DNA from: Hyphomicrobiales bacterium
Lineage (GTDB): Bacteria > Pseudomonadota > Alphaproteobacteria > Rhizobiales > JACESI01
Assembly: GCA_013911885.1 (NCBI GenBank)
Contig: JACESI010000003.1
Span: forward strand, 277,851-341,850
DNA length: 64,000 bases
Reading direction: 5' to 3'
A program made the translations under genes and the position numbers. Positions within the stretch are counted from its first letter, which is position 1; each line of letters begins with the position of its first letter. Positions 16,983 through 27,280 of the stretch are shown piece after piece. The notes under the pieces were generated by a model, which was not told the origin of the DNA, did no database searches, and was given only the letters and a program-made list of their open reading frames with translations.

Positions 16983-17780
16983 TCAGATTTCCCGAGCCAC
17001 CTCTCCAGCATCCGTTATGTCTATTTCAGACAGGAAGTCCCGAATCAGTGAGTGGAAGAGATTCGACTTTTCCAGATGCGCTGCATGCGCCGTTCCGGGG
17101 ATGACTGACAGCCTTACATCGGAAAGATTGGTCCAAAGCGTTTCGACTTGCGGCCATCGATAAGACCGGTCTGCATCGCCCCAAACAACAAGAGTCGGCA
17201 TGTCAAGCTCACGAAGCCCGGCACGACCGTCCCAATCCCCCATTGCCCCGAGCGCTGCAGCAGCAGCCTGGGGGTTGGCCAACGCACCCAGTTCAGCCAC
17301 TACCGAGAATCCCCGGGCTTCAACCCCGCGTTTGAACCAGGTCGATCCAATCCTGCGGCTTGTGGCTGCGACGCCTTCAGACCGCAGGCGCTCCTGTGAA
17401 GTGGTCAGGGGTTCGAACCGGTCCGGCATCAAACCAAGCGGTCCTGTTCCATAAAGAACAAGTCCCAGAATACGCCCTGGTCGCATCCGTGCCATTTCCT
17501 GAACAACCATGCCGCCCATCGAATGGCCCAACAATACAAACTTCTCTATCGCCAGTTCATCCAACAGCCTATAAACGGCCTCGGCCATTTGAGTGATGGA
17601 TTGGCATCCGCACATATCTGCCGCTGCCCCGAAGCCAGGCAAGTTGGGAGCGATGACATCAAAACAGTTTGAAAACTGTTCAATCTCCTTTCTCCATTGC
17701 TCGGCTCCGCCCAAAAATCCGTGGACCATGACAAAGACCGTTCCACTACCGGCACGAAGATAAGGAAGCTGGGTAGTCAC
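16983..17780 (-). CDS. Alpha/beta hydrolase
   Basis: 265 residues from GTG 17780, which overlaps the stop of the TRAP large permease as GTGA; the frame is open further upstream but that part lies inside the permease gene. The nucleophile elbow is GHSMGG, the oxyanion region HGFLGGAEQW, and the acid and His lie in WGDADRSY and GTAHAAHLE. It is closest in pattern to 3-oxoadipate enol-lactonase/ester hydrolase types. Its place as the last gene of the TRAP operon suggests it acts on the imported compound. Confidence 0.85.
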   Translation of the reverse strand: MTTQLPYLRAGSGTVFVMVHGFLGGAEQWRKEIEQFSNCFDVIAPNLPGFGAAADMCGCQSITQMAEAVYRLLDELAIEKFVLLGHSMGGMVVQEMARMRPGRILGLVLYGTGPLGLMPDRFEPLTTSQERLRSEGVAATSRRIGSTWFKRGVEARGFSVVAELGALANPQAAAAALGAMGDWDGRAGLRELDMPTLVVWGDADRSYRWPQVETLWTNLSDVRLSVIPGTAHAAHLEKSNLFHSLIRDFLSEIDITDAGEVAREI

Positions 17781-19078
17781 CGCATTTGTTCCGGAAGCCA
17801 CAGCGCAATATCCGGCGCGATTATCAGGATTACTATCAGAACAGCCATCGCCCCGATAAAAGGTATGCAACCAATGATGACATCACCTATTGAAACTTTG
17901 TCGCGGCTGATCGCCTGAATGACATACAGGTTCAGTCCGACAGGCGGTGTCAGTACCGCAATTTCCATGGTGATAGTGTAAACTACGCCAAACCAGATCA
18001 GGTCGAAACCTGCCGCTTCCATGAGCGGGTAAATGGTTGGCAGCGTGATGAATGTCATCGATACGGGTTCAAGAAACATGCCCAGTATGATGTAAAACAC
18101 AATCACAATTGCCAGAATGGCATAGGGCGACAGATCAAATGACAGGAATAAAGCGGTAAATTCCTGGGGCACCCGGTAATAGGTAAGTACAAAGCCAAAC
18201 AGAACCCCGGCAGATAAAAGTAGGCCCAGATACCCCATTGTACGCATTGTCGAGAATAGTGCCTGCTTGAACCCATCCCATTTCAGTCCACCGATACCAA
18301 ACGCAAGGACGATTGTTAGCAATGCAGCCACAGCGGCGGCCTCGGTCGGTGTCGCAATACCAGCATAAATGGCAACCGTGATCACGAGACCGATTGCTGC
18401 AACCGGGCCTATCGTTCGCAGTATCATGGCAACCGGCATCCTGCTCGCATTCTCGTTGGAAGGGATGTCTTCGGGTTTGTGGATGCCCCAGACCAGAACC
18501 ACCAGGACAAATCCCATCACCAGAATAATTCCTGGAATGACGCCCGCGATGAACAGATCACCAATGCTCTGGTCGGTGACAATTCCGTAGAACAGAAGGA
18601 TCAAGCTGGGCGGAATCAAAACAGAAAGTGTTCCGCCTGCCGCAAGTACCCCTGATGCGAGGCGTGCGCCATATCCCAGCCGTAACATTTCGGGAAGGGC
18701 AACGCCCCCAATGGTAAGCGCACCAACCATCGAAGAACCGCATACGGCGCCAAAGCCGGCACTTGCACCGATGGCACCATAGGCGGCTGACCCTTTTATC
18801 CGGACGCCCTGGTGGAGAAACTGGAAAAGCTTCTGGCCTATGTTCGATTTGCCTATCAGTTCTCCAAGGAACACGAAAAGCGGAACCGCCAGAAGGATAT
18901 AGTCTATCCATACACCCCACAATTTCAGTTCTGTTGAGACAACGGAGGTGTTCCAGCCCTGGATGTTCCAGAGAAAAGGTAGCGAGGCCGCAGCTAAAGC
19001 GAATGGAATTGGAAGCCCAATCACGATGAAAATCACCAGCAGACTGAGCAGCCCGATACCGACCGTATACCATTCCAT
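17777..19078 (-). CDS. TRAP transporter large permease (DctM family)
   Basis: A 433-residue protein with about 12-13 hydrophobic segments. Family motifs include PFALAAASLPF near the start, FLGELIGKSNIG, GAIGASAGFGAVCGSSMVGA, TLSVLIPPSLILLFYG and EIAVLTPPVGLNLYVI. It forms the sodium-driven channel part of a tripartite ATP-independent periplasmic transporter. Its ATG overlaps the small-subunit stop as TGATG, and its stop overlaps the hydrolase start, so all four genes form one operon. Confidence 0.93.
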   Translation of the reverse strand: MEWYTVGIGLLSLLVIFIVIGLPIPFALAAASLPFLWNIQGWNTSVVSTELKLWGVWIDYILLAVPLFVFLGELIGKSNIGQKLFQFLHQGVRIKGSAAYGAIGASAGFGAVCGSSMVGALTIGGVALPEMLRLGYGARLASGVLAAGGTLSVLIPPSLILLFYGIVTDQSIGDLFIAGVIPGIILVMGFVLVVLVWGIHKPEDIPSNENASRMPVAMILRTIGPVAAIGLVITVAIYAGIATPTEAAAVAALLTIVLAFGIGGLKWDGFKQALFSTMRTMGYLGLLLSAGVLFGFVLTYYRVPQEFTALFLSFDLSPYAILAIVIVFYIILGMFLEPVSMTFITLPTIYPLMEAAGFDLIWFGVVYTITMEIAVLTPPVGLNLYVIQAISRDKVSIGDVIIGCIPFIGAMAVLIVILIIAPDIALWLPEQMR

Positions 19079-19587
19079 CAGGCATCTCCTGGAGCAGGCA
19101 GGGACATGATCAGGCGGATCAGTCTCAATGCGACATAAACGGCGAAGAGGACTAGGGCCATGGCACCTGGTGCCCAGAAGAGCCAGCGTGACCAGTGCAG
19201 AATTTCCGAGGCAACACCTGAATTGAGCGCACGGATCGTTGCGCTTACGCCCGCATAGGCAAAAAAGAGGCCGACACCCAGCATAATCAGATGATTAATG
19301 ATGGCGAAAACGTGCTGCGTCCGGGCCGAAAAGCTGTCGATCAACATTGTCACCTTCGGCATTGCGTCCTCACGCAGCGCAAAGGCCAGTCCGGCAAAAG
19401 CAACAGGGAAAAGCAACAACGCCGTGGCTTCCGTAACCATGCGGTCCGGCTTGCCCAGCCCGTAGCGCGCAAGCACACCGTATGAGATCCAGACCATTTG
19501 CACCAGAACAACGGCCCCACCTAGCGCTGCGGCCCATATGGCCATCCGTTCTATGCCCCGGATCAGGCGGTCCAATCCCGTGATCAT
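19078..19587 (-). CDS. TRAP transporter small permease (DctQ family)
   Basis: A 169-residue protein with four hydrophobic segments. VMVTEATALLLFPVAFAGLAFALREDAMPKVTML has the DctQ pattern, in which helix two to three carries E-x-x-x-L followed by a short amphipathic stretch. It pairs with the large permease and the periplasmic binding protein encoded on either side. Start ATG 19587; 68 bases separate it from the binding-protein gene. Confidence 0.88.
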   Translation of the reverse strand: MITGLDRLIRGIERMAIWAAALGGAVVLVQMVWISYGVLARYGLGKPDRMVTEATALLLFPVAFAGLAFALREDAMPKVTMLIDSFSARTQHVFAIINHLIMLGVGLFFAYAGVSATIRALNSGVASEILHWSRWLFWAPGAMALVLFAVYVALRLIRLIMSLPAPGDA

Positions 19588-19655
19588 GACAAACCTCTTC
19601 TTGTGAACGGAAGAAGCGGTTCTGGAAGTTCCGTAACCGCGCGTCTATCGATGGA

Positions 19656-20639
19656 TCAAGGTGCGTGGCTGGCCAGCAGGGCACGAATCTTGCCGGCAAG
19701 TTCATCGCCACAGGCCTTATTGACAGTGACGTCCCATTTTTCCTTGACGCTGGCCAGCAATGCCTTGCGTTGGGCTTCGGGAATTGAAACGGCCTGCCCG
19801 CCGCCTGCCATCACTGCATTGCCAACCTGTTGGTCCACCCAGCCCTCATATCGCGGCTGAAGCCAGGCTTCGGTTTCCGCTGCTGCTGCAACAAGTGCAG
19901 CCTGCTCATCTGCGGTCAGCGCGTCGAACTTCGCCTTGTTCATCATGTATTGTATGTTGCCATAGAACAGGTTGGCGTTGACCATGTAGGGCATGACCGA
20001 CCACAGCTTCCACGACGAATAGGTTGCCACACCCATATTGATGCCGTCTACAACACCGCGTTCTGCCGACTGGAAGACCTCTTTGGGCGCAACAAATACC
20101 GGCTCACCACCCCAGGTTTGAATCATCATCGATACCAGCGGCCCGATTGAACGCACGAGCTTACCGTTGAGGTTGGCAAGATTTTCGATGGGCTCCTCGA
20201 ACCACCACTCCTGGTCATAGGAATAGTTCGAATTGAACAAGGGTATCAGGCCCACTTTCCCTGCTTCGCCGCGGATCAGTTCCGCATAGGCTGCATCGAG
20301 GGTGATCTGGTTTTCCAAGCTAACTTCAGTTGGATAAAGCGAGGTTACCGCATAGCATGGCAGCCTGTTGTCGGCGTTGATCCAGGAGATATCCGATACG
20401 CCGCCCTGCAGAGAATCCACACCTTCTGACCAGCCATGCAATGTGGATGACGGGAATATTTCGATCTTCACGCTCCCGCCGGTCTTTTCGGCGACGAGGC
20501 CTGCAAAATGCGCAAAGCCCTCATATCGTATGTCTGCCTCGTTCACATATGTACTTAACCGGATGGTGGTTTCAGCCGCAGCAGATGACACCATCAGTGC
20601 AGCAAGTGTGAATGCTGTAGTGGTCATGTATTTCGACAT
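19656..20639 (-). CDS. TRAP transporter substrate-binding protein (DctP family)
   Basis: 327 residues from ATG 20639, preceded by AGGAGA at good spacing. Residues 1-23 form a signal peptide (TTTAFTLAALMVSSAAA). The mature part has the DctP pattern: RLSTYVNEADIRYEGFAHFAGLVAEKTGGSVKIEIFPSSTL, then VRSIGPLVSMMIQTWGGEPVFVAPKEVFQS and RGVVDGINMG. The Arg of the VRSIG stretch is where TRAP binding proteins normally hold a carboxylate, so the ligand is probably an organic acid. The link to the nearby lyase gene makes a sulfonated amino acid possible. Confidence 0.9.
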   Translation of the reverse strand: MSKYMTTTAFTLAALMVSSAAAETTIRLSTYVNEADIRYEGFAHFAGLVAEKTGGSVKIEIFPSSTLHGWSEGVDSLQGGVSDISWINADNRLPCYAVTSLYPTEVSLENQITLDAAYAELIRGEAGKVGLIPLFNSNYSYDQEWWFEEPIENLANLNGKLVRSIGPLVSMMIQTWGGEPVFVAPKEVFQSAERGVVDGINMGVATYSSWKLWSVMPYMVNANLFYGNIQYMMNKAKFDALTADEQAALVAAAAETEAWLQPRYEGWVDQQVGNAVMAGGGQAVSIPEAQRKALLASVKEKWDVTVNKACGDELAGKIRALLASHAP

Positions 20640-20769
20640 TATCTTCTCCTGGTTGATCGGCAGTCGAGCAGCTTTGTTGCCACCAGCCTTCTTATAGGCT
20701 GTGCCGCACAGCATTGCAGGATACTAAGCGGTTAGCTTATGTTTGCGCTAATTCAAATATTTCATCCAA

Positions 20770-20788
20770 CTATGCAGAAATTGCATAG
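20770..20788. promoter_or_regulatory. Candidate LysR-type operator between TRAP operon and regulator gene
   Basis: Perfect dyad CTATGCA-N5-TGCATAG. It fits the T-N11-A rule for LysR-type regulators and lies about 46 bases before the divergent LysR gene and about 131 bases before the TRAP operon. The same core is repeated at 21739. Confidence 0.65.
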
Positions 20789-20833
20789 TACAGTTATTCC
20801 ATGTGCTAATAAAATGCTCTCTACGGGGATGAA

Positions 20834-21718
20834 ATGGACATCAACTGGCTTCAGGATTTTGTTTGCCTCGCGCGTACGCTAAATTTCACAAGAGCGGCTG
20901 AGGAAAGAAACATTACGCAACCAGCTTTCAGCCGCCGTATAAAGTCGCTGGAAAACTGGATTGGCGTGCCACTGATCAAAAGATCAAGCTATCCGGTTCA
21001 ACTTTCCGAGGCTGGTGATCAGTTTTTACCGGTCGCTCGTGCAACCATTGCAGAACTGACAAATATCTGTCTAACACTTCGCGCTCAAGAACGCGGAAAT
21101 GCGGCATTCCAGCGCTTCGCCGTTCTTCATACGATCTCTGTTAACTATCTTTCTCGCCGGATTGGCGAAATGGAACAGACCATACCGAACTTGCGCGTTC
21201 GCGTTTTCTCCGACCACCTACGTAACTGTTGTCAGATGCTTTCAGATGGTGCATGCGATTTTCTGCTATACTACAGCCACAAGGACATACAGCCGATTTT
21301 TGACGAGACGCAGTTTTCCCGGAAAAATATTGGTTCTGATATGTTGATCCCGGTGGCGCAAAGCGATTTTGCTACGAAAAATCACTGGAATTTGGATCGC
21401 CCTGTTGCAGATCCTATTCCCTATTTGGGATATGATCCTTCAAGTTTTCTGGGCACTGTTGTTGAACAGACCATCGGCCAGCGCGGACCGTTACTCTCCC
21501 TTTTTTACATGGACGCCCTGACTGAAGCCATTAAGCGTCGCATGCTTGCTGGCGGCGGAATAGCATGGTTGCCTGAGAGCTCGGTCGCACTCGAGATCGA
21601 AGCGGGCGCGGTCGTTCGGGTCGGTGGCAAAAGCTGGGAAGCTGCCCTGACGCTTTCCCTCTTTTGTTCCATTGAACGGCTGGATGAGACAGGTCGGATC
21701 ATGTGGGAAACGCTGTAA
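20834..21718 (+). CDS. LysR-family transcriptional regulator
   Basis: A 294-residue DNA-binding protein. The N-terminal winged helix-turn-helix is clear: FVCLARTLNFTRAAEERNITQPAFSRRIKSLENWIG, followed by the linker helix and a periplasmic-binding-protein-like effector domain. It is divergent from the TRAP operon and precedes the lyase gene on the same strand. Identical dyads in both intergenic regions point to control of both. Codon use is relatively AT-rich, like the TRAP genes. Confidence 0.92.
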   Translation: MDINWLQDFVCLARTLNFTRAAEERNITQPAFSRRIKSLENWIGVPLIKRSSYPVQLSEAGDQFLPVARATIAELTNICLTLRAQERGNAAFQRFAVLHTISVNYLSRRIGEMEQTIPNLRVRVFSDHLRNCCQMLSDGACDFLLYYSHKDIQPIFDETQFSRKNIGSDMLIPVAQSDFATKNHWNLDRPVADPIPYLGYDPSSFLGTVVEQTIGQRGPLLSLFYMDALTEAIKRRMLAGGGIAWLPESSVALEIEAGAVVRVGGKSWEAALTLSLFCSIERLDETGRIMWETL

Positions 21719-21738
21719 CCTGTCAGTGATCAACTTTC

Positions 21739-21753
21739 ATGCACAATCTGCAT
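21739..21753. promoter_or_regulatory. Candidate LysR-type operator upstream of lyase gene
   Basis: ATGCA-N5-TGCAT, the same core as the site at 20770-20788 with the same spacer length. It lies 81 bases before the lyase start and 20 bases after the LysR stop. Confidence 0.6.
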
Positions 21754-21833
21754 TATTTCAAACAAAATTCGCATTGGTCTCAAACATGGACTGCCTCTAG
21801 TTTGTTCGGGAACATTGAATAGGAACCAGTTTC

Positions 21834-22841
21834 ATGCATCTTGCCCGATATCCCCGCCGCTTTCTCGCGCACCTTCCTACACCACTTGAACCTCTCGAAC
21901 GGTTGAGTCGTGAGCTGGGCGGCCCCGAGATATGGATCAAACGGGACGACTGTACCGGCCTTTCCACTGGCGGCAACAAGACCCGCAAACTGGAATTCCT
22001 CATGGCCGAGGCAGAGATCCATGGGACGGATTTGGTGATGACCCAGGGGGCAACGCAATCAAACCACGCGCGCCAAACGGCAGCTTTTGCTGCAAAACTG
22101 GGTATGGACTGTCACATCCTGCTTGAAGATCGAACAGGGTCAAACGACGTCAATTACAACAACAATGGCAACGTCCTGCTGGATCATCTGCACGGTGCGA
22201 CAACCGAAAAACGCCCCGGCGGCCTCGACATGAACGCGGAAATGGAGAAGGTAGCAGACCGCTTCCGTGCCGACGGCAGAAAGGTCTACACGATACCGGG
22301 AGGAGGCTCGAACCCGACCGGCGCCCTTGGCTATGTGAATTGCGCCTTTGAAATGCTTGGCCAGTTCAACGACCGGGGCCTCAGGGTGGATCATATTGTT
22401 CATGCCACCGGCAGCGCGGGAACACAGGCCGGATTGATTACCGGCCTCAAGGCGATCAACGCCCAGATCCCACTTCTTGGTATTGGTGTTCGGGCTCCAA
22501 AGTCCAAACAGGAAGATAGCGTTTATAACCTTGCTCGTGCTACAGCGGAAAAACTTGGTTGTCCGGGCATCGTTGCCCGCAAAGATGTGGTTGCCAATAC
22601 AGATTATGTGGGCGAAGGATACGGCATACCCACACAAGCAGGTCTCGAGGCAATAGCCATGTTTGCCCAGCTTGAAGCGATCCTGCTCGATCCTGTGTAT
22701 TCAGCCAAGGGGGCGGCTGGATTGATCGATCTTTGCCGAAAAGGGTTTTTCTCCAAAGGTGAGAGAGTTGTTTTCCTTCACACCGGGGGATCAGTGGCTC
22801 TCTTCGGATATGATGCCGTTTTTGATTTCACCATCGGATAG
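21834..22841 (+). CDS. D-cysteine desulfhydrase / L-cysteate sulfo-lyase family PLP enzyme
   Basis: A 335-residue fold-type II PLP enzyme of the ACC deaminase/DcyD family. The PLP-Lys motif is [18 protein letters not shown], then [59 protein letters not shown] and [10 protein letters not shown]-cysteine desulfhydrases and the L-cysteate sulfo-lyase CuyA of roseobacters are both in this family, and the opening MHLARYPRR with [13 protein letters not shown] is much like what I recall of CuyA. A regulator and a TRAP carboxylate transporter beside it suit a catabolic role. The choice between the two reactions cannot be made from sequence alone. Confidence 0.85.
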   Translation: MHLARYPRRFLAHLPTPLEPLERLSRELGGPEIWIKRDDCTGLSTGGNKTRKLEFLMAEAEIHGTDLVMTQGATQSNHARQTAAFAAKLGMDCHILLEDRTGSNDVNYNNNGNVLLDHLHGATTEKRPGGLDMNAEMEKVADRFRADGRKVYTIPGGGSNPTGALGYVNCAFEMLGQFNDRGLRVDHIVHATGSAGTQAGLITGLKAINAQIPLLGIGVRAPKSKQEDSVYNLARATAEKLGCPGIVARKDVVANTDYVGEGYGIPTQAGLEAIAMFAQLEAILLDPVYSAKGAAGLIDLCRKGFFSKGERVVFLHTGGSVALFGYDAVFDFTIG

Positions 22842-23163
22842 AACAATGTGACCCGGATCAACGCCTTTGAAACAGAGTTTGGTTCATTGATAAGGGAGGG
22901 TTTTTGACTCATCGTGCTCATTCAAAGGAAGCGAAGATGAGACAAGAACGGGCCGCAGGGCAGTGTCAGCGGAACGGATTTTGGCCATTTGCGGAGGCTA
23001 CGCCGCCCGAATGGTCTTCTCAAGCCCAGCTCCGCTGACACTGCCCCCGTGCGCAAGACCAGAATAGGAAAACCTCCGAAACTTCTTAGTCATGCAACTG
23101 TAACAAGCATTGAATACACCTCCACATCATCGGTGTGTAATTTTGCGCACCCGTACACTGGGG
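22842..23163. other. Intergenic stretch with MITE-like inverted repeat
   Basis: No gene seen. It contains perfect 16-bp inverted repeats at 22958-22973 and 23031-23046 that bound an 89-bp segment (listed separately). The region after 23046 leads into the ABC operon and probably holds its promoter. Confidence 0.5.
22958..23046. repeat. 89-bp element with perfect 16-bp terminal inverted repeats
   Basis: GGGCAGTGTCAGCGGA at 22958-22973 is the exact reverse complement of TCCGCTGACACTGCCC at 23031-23046. The 57-base interior has no frame of note. The structure fits a MITE or a solo remnant of an insertion sequence, and it lies at the seam between the lyase regulon and the ABC block. A long hairpin terminator is the alternative, but there is no T-run and the loop is very large. 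Confidence 0.6.
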
Positions 23164-24300
23164 ATGAATTCCGTGACGAACATCAAACTGATCTCTCGCC
23201 GTGATGTGCTGGCTGGCGGCGCTGCCGTGCTCGCAATGCCGCTGATCGCACGCCATTCCATGGCCTCTTCGGGCGAAGTGAATGTCTTTGCATGGGGTGA
23301 CTATTTCGCCGATGGAAAGATCACCGATGCCTTCACTCAGGCCACCGGGATCAAGGTCAATGTCTCGACCTACGGGTCGAACGAAGAAGCGGCCTCCAAG
23401 CTGCGCGCTGCTGGCGGCAAAGGGTTCGACATCCTGTTCCCTTCGGTCGACACCCGCCCGAACTATGACGAAGGCAATCTGCTGGCCGAGATCGACGAAA
23501 CCAAGCTGAAAGTGGCGCAAATCGAGCCAGCCCTGTGGCGCTCGTCGTTGGAACTGGGTGCTGCCAATCGTGGCAAGCGCTATCTGGTTCCGTTCGACTG
23601 GGGCACCGAGGGCATCACCTGGGATTCCAGCGCGGTTGACGTCAAGCCGGGTGAATTGTCCTACGGCCATCTGTGGGCCGAAGGCATGACCGGCAAGGTC
23701 GCCATGCGTCAGAAGTCTGTGCTGGTCAGCCTTGCGATCTATTTGGACGCCATCGGCGAACTGCCGTCGAACCGCGCCATGGACCTTTACAAGACCGAAG
23801 CCGACACCCGTCGCCTGTTTGACTCCTGCGTTGCTTTCGTCGGCAAGAACAAAGCAAACATCGGCGCCTATTGGAACAACGCGACCGAGGCAACCGCTGC
23901 CTTCACCGATGCTGGATGCACGATCGGCCAGACCTGGGACACCACCGGCATCAAGCTGCACACGAATGTTGACGCAAAGTGGCGCTACGGAGCCCCGAAA
24001 GAGGGTGCATTGGCCTGGATGGACACTGCTGCCATTCCGTCGGGCGCTGAAAACGTTGATCAGGCCTATGCTTTCCTGAACTTCCTGATGTCTCCGGAAA
24101 TCGGCGGCATGTTTGCCAACGCGACCGGCTACAACTCGGCCGCCGTCGGTACGGCTGCGCATCTGTCGGATGCCAACAAGGAAGCCTTCGCCTTTGCTTA
24201 CCCGGGCGATGCGATTGAAAAACTTTGGTGGTGGCCGACGTTCACCCCGTGGTTCTCGGCGGTGCGTGAAGAGTATGTCGAAAAGCTAACCAACGCGTAG
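23164..24300 (+). CDS. ABC transporter substrate-binding protein, polyamine (PotD) type
   Basis: 378 residues from ATG 23164. It opens with a Tat-like signal (LISRRDVLAGGAAVLAMPLIARHSMA), so it is exported folded. The mature protein follows the PotD/extracellular solute-binding family 1 pattern: VNVFAWGDYFADGKITDAFTQATGIKVNVSTYGSNEEAASKL, then AYFLNFLMSPEI-like and WWWPTFTPWFSAVREEYVEKL. The polyamine-binding Asp/Glu set is not clearly conserved, so the ligand may differ. First gene of a five-gene operon. Confidence 0.85.
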   Translation: MNSVTNIKLISRRDVLAGGAAVLAMPLIARHSMASSGEVNVFAWGDYFADGKITDAFTQATGIKVNVSTYGSNEEAASKLRAAGGKGFDILFPSVDTRPNYDEGNLLAEIDETKLKVAQIEPALWRSSLELGAANRGKRYLVPFDWGTEGITWDSSAVDVKPGELSYGHLWAEGMTGKVAMRQKSVLVSLAIYLDAIGELPSNRAMDLYKTEADTRRLFDSCVAFVGKNKANIGAYWNNATEATAAFTDAGCTIGQTWDTTGIKLHTNVDAKWRYGAPKEGALAWMDTAAIPSGAENVDQAYAFLNFLMSPEIGGMFANATGYNSAAVGTAAHLSDANKEAFAFAYPGDAIEKLWWWPTFTPWFSAVREEYVEKLTNA

Positions 24301-24313
24301 TCTTGAACATTGC

Positions 24314-24343
24314 GGCGCGGAAGTTCAGCTTCCGTGCCGTTTT
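24314..24343 (+). terminator. Intercistronic hairpin after binding-protein gene
   Basis: A 10-bp stem (24314-24323 with 24329-24338, one G-U pair) closes a 5-base loop and is followed by GTTTT. It lies between the binding-protein gene and the ATPase gene. Such hairpins often stabilise the upstream message or partly stop transcription, so that more binding protein than transporter is made. Confidence 0.6.
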
Positions 24344-24358
24344 CGTTGGAATTACAAT

Positions 24359-25448
<1,090 letters not shown>

Positions 25449-25456
<8 letters not shown>

Positions 25457-26477
25457 GTTACGCCGCAGCTTCGGTGGACCGCTCTCGGCGCTGATTGTCT
25501 TGCTGACGGGCGTCTGGATACTAGGACTCATCGCAGCGCCACAATTAATCATGATCGAACAGTCGCTTTGGCGGATGGAGCGACCGCCAGGAGCGGCGGA
25601 ACTGTCGGTTAAGATTGACGGGCTATACAATCGGCTGGATGTGCTTGCGCTGGACCGCGCAAGTGCCCCGGATGATGCCAGCAAAGCCGCCAATGACAGC
25701 GCGCGCGCCGAAATCGAGGCGGAGATTGCCACGCTGGAGGTGCTGGAAAGCACGCCCGTGAAAACCTGGACACTCGCCAATTACGGCCAGATGGGGGCTG
25801 CACATACCTGGATCTTTGCCAAGACCATTCTGGCCTCGCTCGCGGTCACGGCCATCGCTTTCGTCGTCTGCTATCCGCTTGCCTTTGCCTTGGCAAAGCT
25901 GGAGCCACCGCGTCGGGCGGCCATGATCATGCTGGCGCTGGTGGTGCCCTACTCGATCAACGAGTTGCTGCGCGTTTTCGCCTGGCAGATGATCCTGAAC
26001 AACAATGGCCCGCTGAATGCGGCCTTGGAATTGATAGGGATCGGGCCGGTTCCGTTTCTGGAAAGCGGCTCGGGCGTTTTTGTGGCGATGGTCTACGCCT
26101 ATATTCTGTTCATGGTTTTCCCGCTTTATAACGTGCTGGAAACGCTGGACAGCAACCAGATCGAGGCCGCGCGTGATCTAGGCGCGGGGACGGTGGAAAT
26201 TCATCGCAGCATTGTGCTGCCGCATGCCCGCCCCGGAATCGCGGTGGGCTGCATCATGACGTTCATGTTGTCGGCAGGTTCCTATGCCGTACCCTACATC
26301 ATGACGCGCGGCATTGCAGAGCCGTGGTTCACCCAGCTGGTTTACAACCGTTTCTTTCAGGCAACCAACTGGAACGTCGGCGCGGCCTATGCCTTCAGCC
26401 TGCTTCTGGTCTGCACCGGATTTGTCTTTGGAATGATGAAGCTTTTGAATGTTAGATTGAAGGACATCGCAAAGTGA
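25449..26477 (+). CDS. ABC transporter permease, PotB type
   Basis: 342 residues with six hydrophobic segments. The EAA loop is EAARDLGAGTVEIHRSIVLPHARPGI. Between the first and second membrane segments is a periplasmic insert of about 85 residues, partly coiled-coil-like (ASKAANDSARAEIEAEIATLEVLE), seen in some polyamine-type permeases. It pairs with the second permease, whose GTG overlaps its stop. Confidence 0.88.
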
Positions 26478-27280
26478 AGGGGCAAGGCAGCGGGTTTATC
26501 CTGCGAGTTTATATGGCGGTGTTCTTCGCCTACATGTTCTTGCCCCTCTTCATCATGGTCGCAGCAGGGTTCAATGCCTATTCGCCGCCGTCGATCACAG
26601 TCTGGCAAGGCTTTACCTTGCATTGGTTTGCTGAACTTGCCGCAGACGAGCGGATGTGGACTGGTTTGCGCAATTCGCTGATCATTGCGGCTGCGGTCAT
26701 TGCGCTTTCGCTGCCCATGGGGCTTGCGGGGGCGTTGTTGCTGGGGCGACTTGGCGAACGGGCGGCAGGGTTGCTTTATGCCGTCATGGTCTCGCCCCTG
26801 CTGACGCCTGGGATCATCCTTGGCATTTCGACCGTGATCTTCTGGCGCAGTTTCGATGTAGCGGGTGGGTTGTTCACGACGATTCTCGCGCAATCGACCT
26901 TCGTTGCGTCCTACGCCATGCTCATGTTTACCGCCCGGCTGCAGCGTCAGGATCCGACAATCGAAGAGGCCGCCCGTGATCTTGGCGCCACGCCCCTACA
27001 ATCGTTCTGGAACATAACTTTGCCGTTCCTGCGCCCTACGATCCTAACGGCTGCGGTAATTGCCTTTCTGCAAAGTTTTGAGAACTACAACACCACGACG
27101 TTCGCAATCGGGGGGCAGCATACCCTGGTGACCGAAATCGGATCACGCATGCGGTTTGGCCTGTCGCCGATTGTAAACGTGATCGGTATAATGTTCATTC
27201 TGGTTACAATCACATTTGCCCTCGTTTGGGGTATTGTCAAAGAGCGCGAACGCATCGCAAAACAGAAAACAACATCATGA
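26474..27280 (+). CDS. ABC transporter permease, PotC type
   Basis: 268 residues, six hydrophobic segments, with the EAA loop EAARDLGATPLQSFWNITLPFLRPTI. GTG 26474 overlaps the preceding TGA, and its own stop overlaps the ATG of the PHP gene (ATGA), so translation of the whole set is coupled. Confidence 0.88.
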   Translation: MKGQGSGFILRVYMAVFFAYMFLPLFIMVAAGFNAYSPPSITVWQGFTLHWFAELAADERMWTGLRNSLIIAAAVIALSLPMGLAGALLLGRLGERAAGLLYAVMVSPLLTPGIILGISTVIFWRSFDVAGGLFTTILAQSTFVASYAMLMFTARLQRQDPTIEEAARDLGATPLQSFWNITLPFLRPTILTAAVIAFLQSFENYNTTTFAIGGQHTLVTEIGSRMRFGLSPIVNVIGIMFILVTITFALVWGIVKERERIAKQKTTS

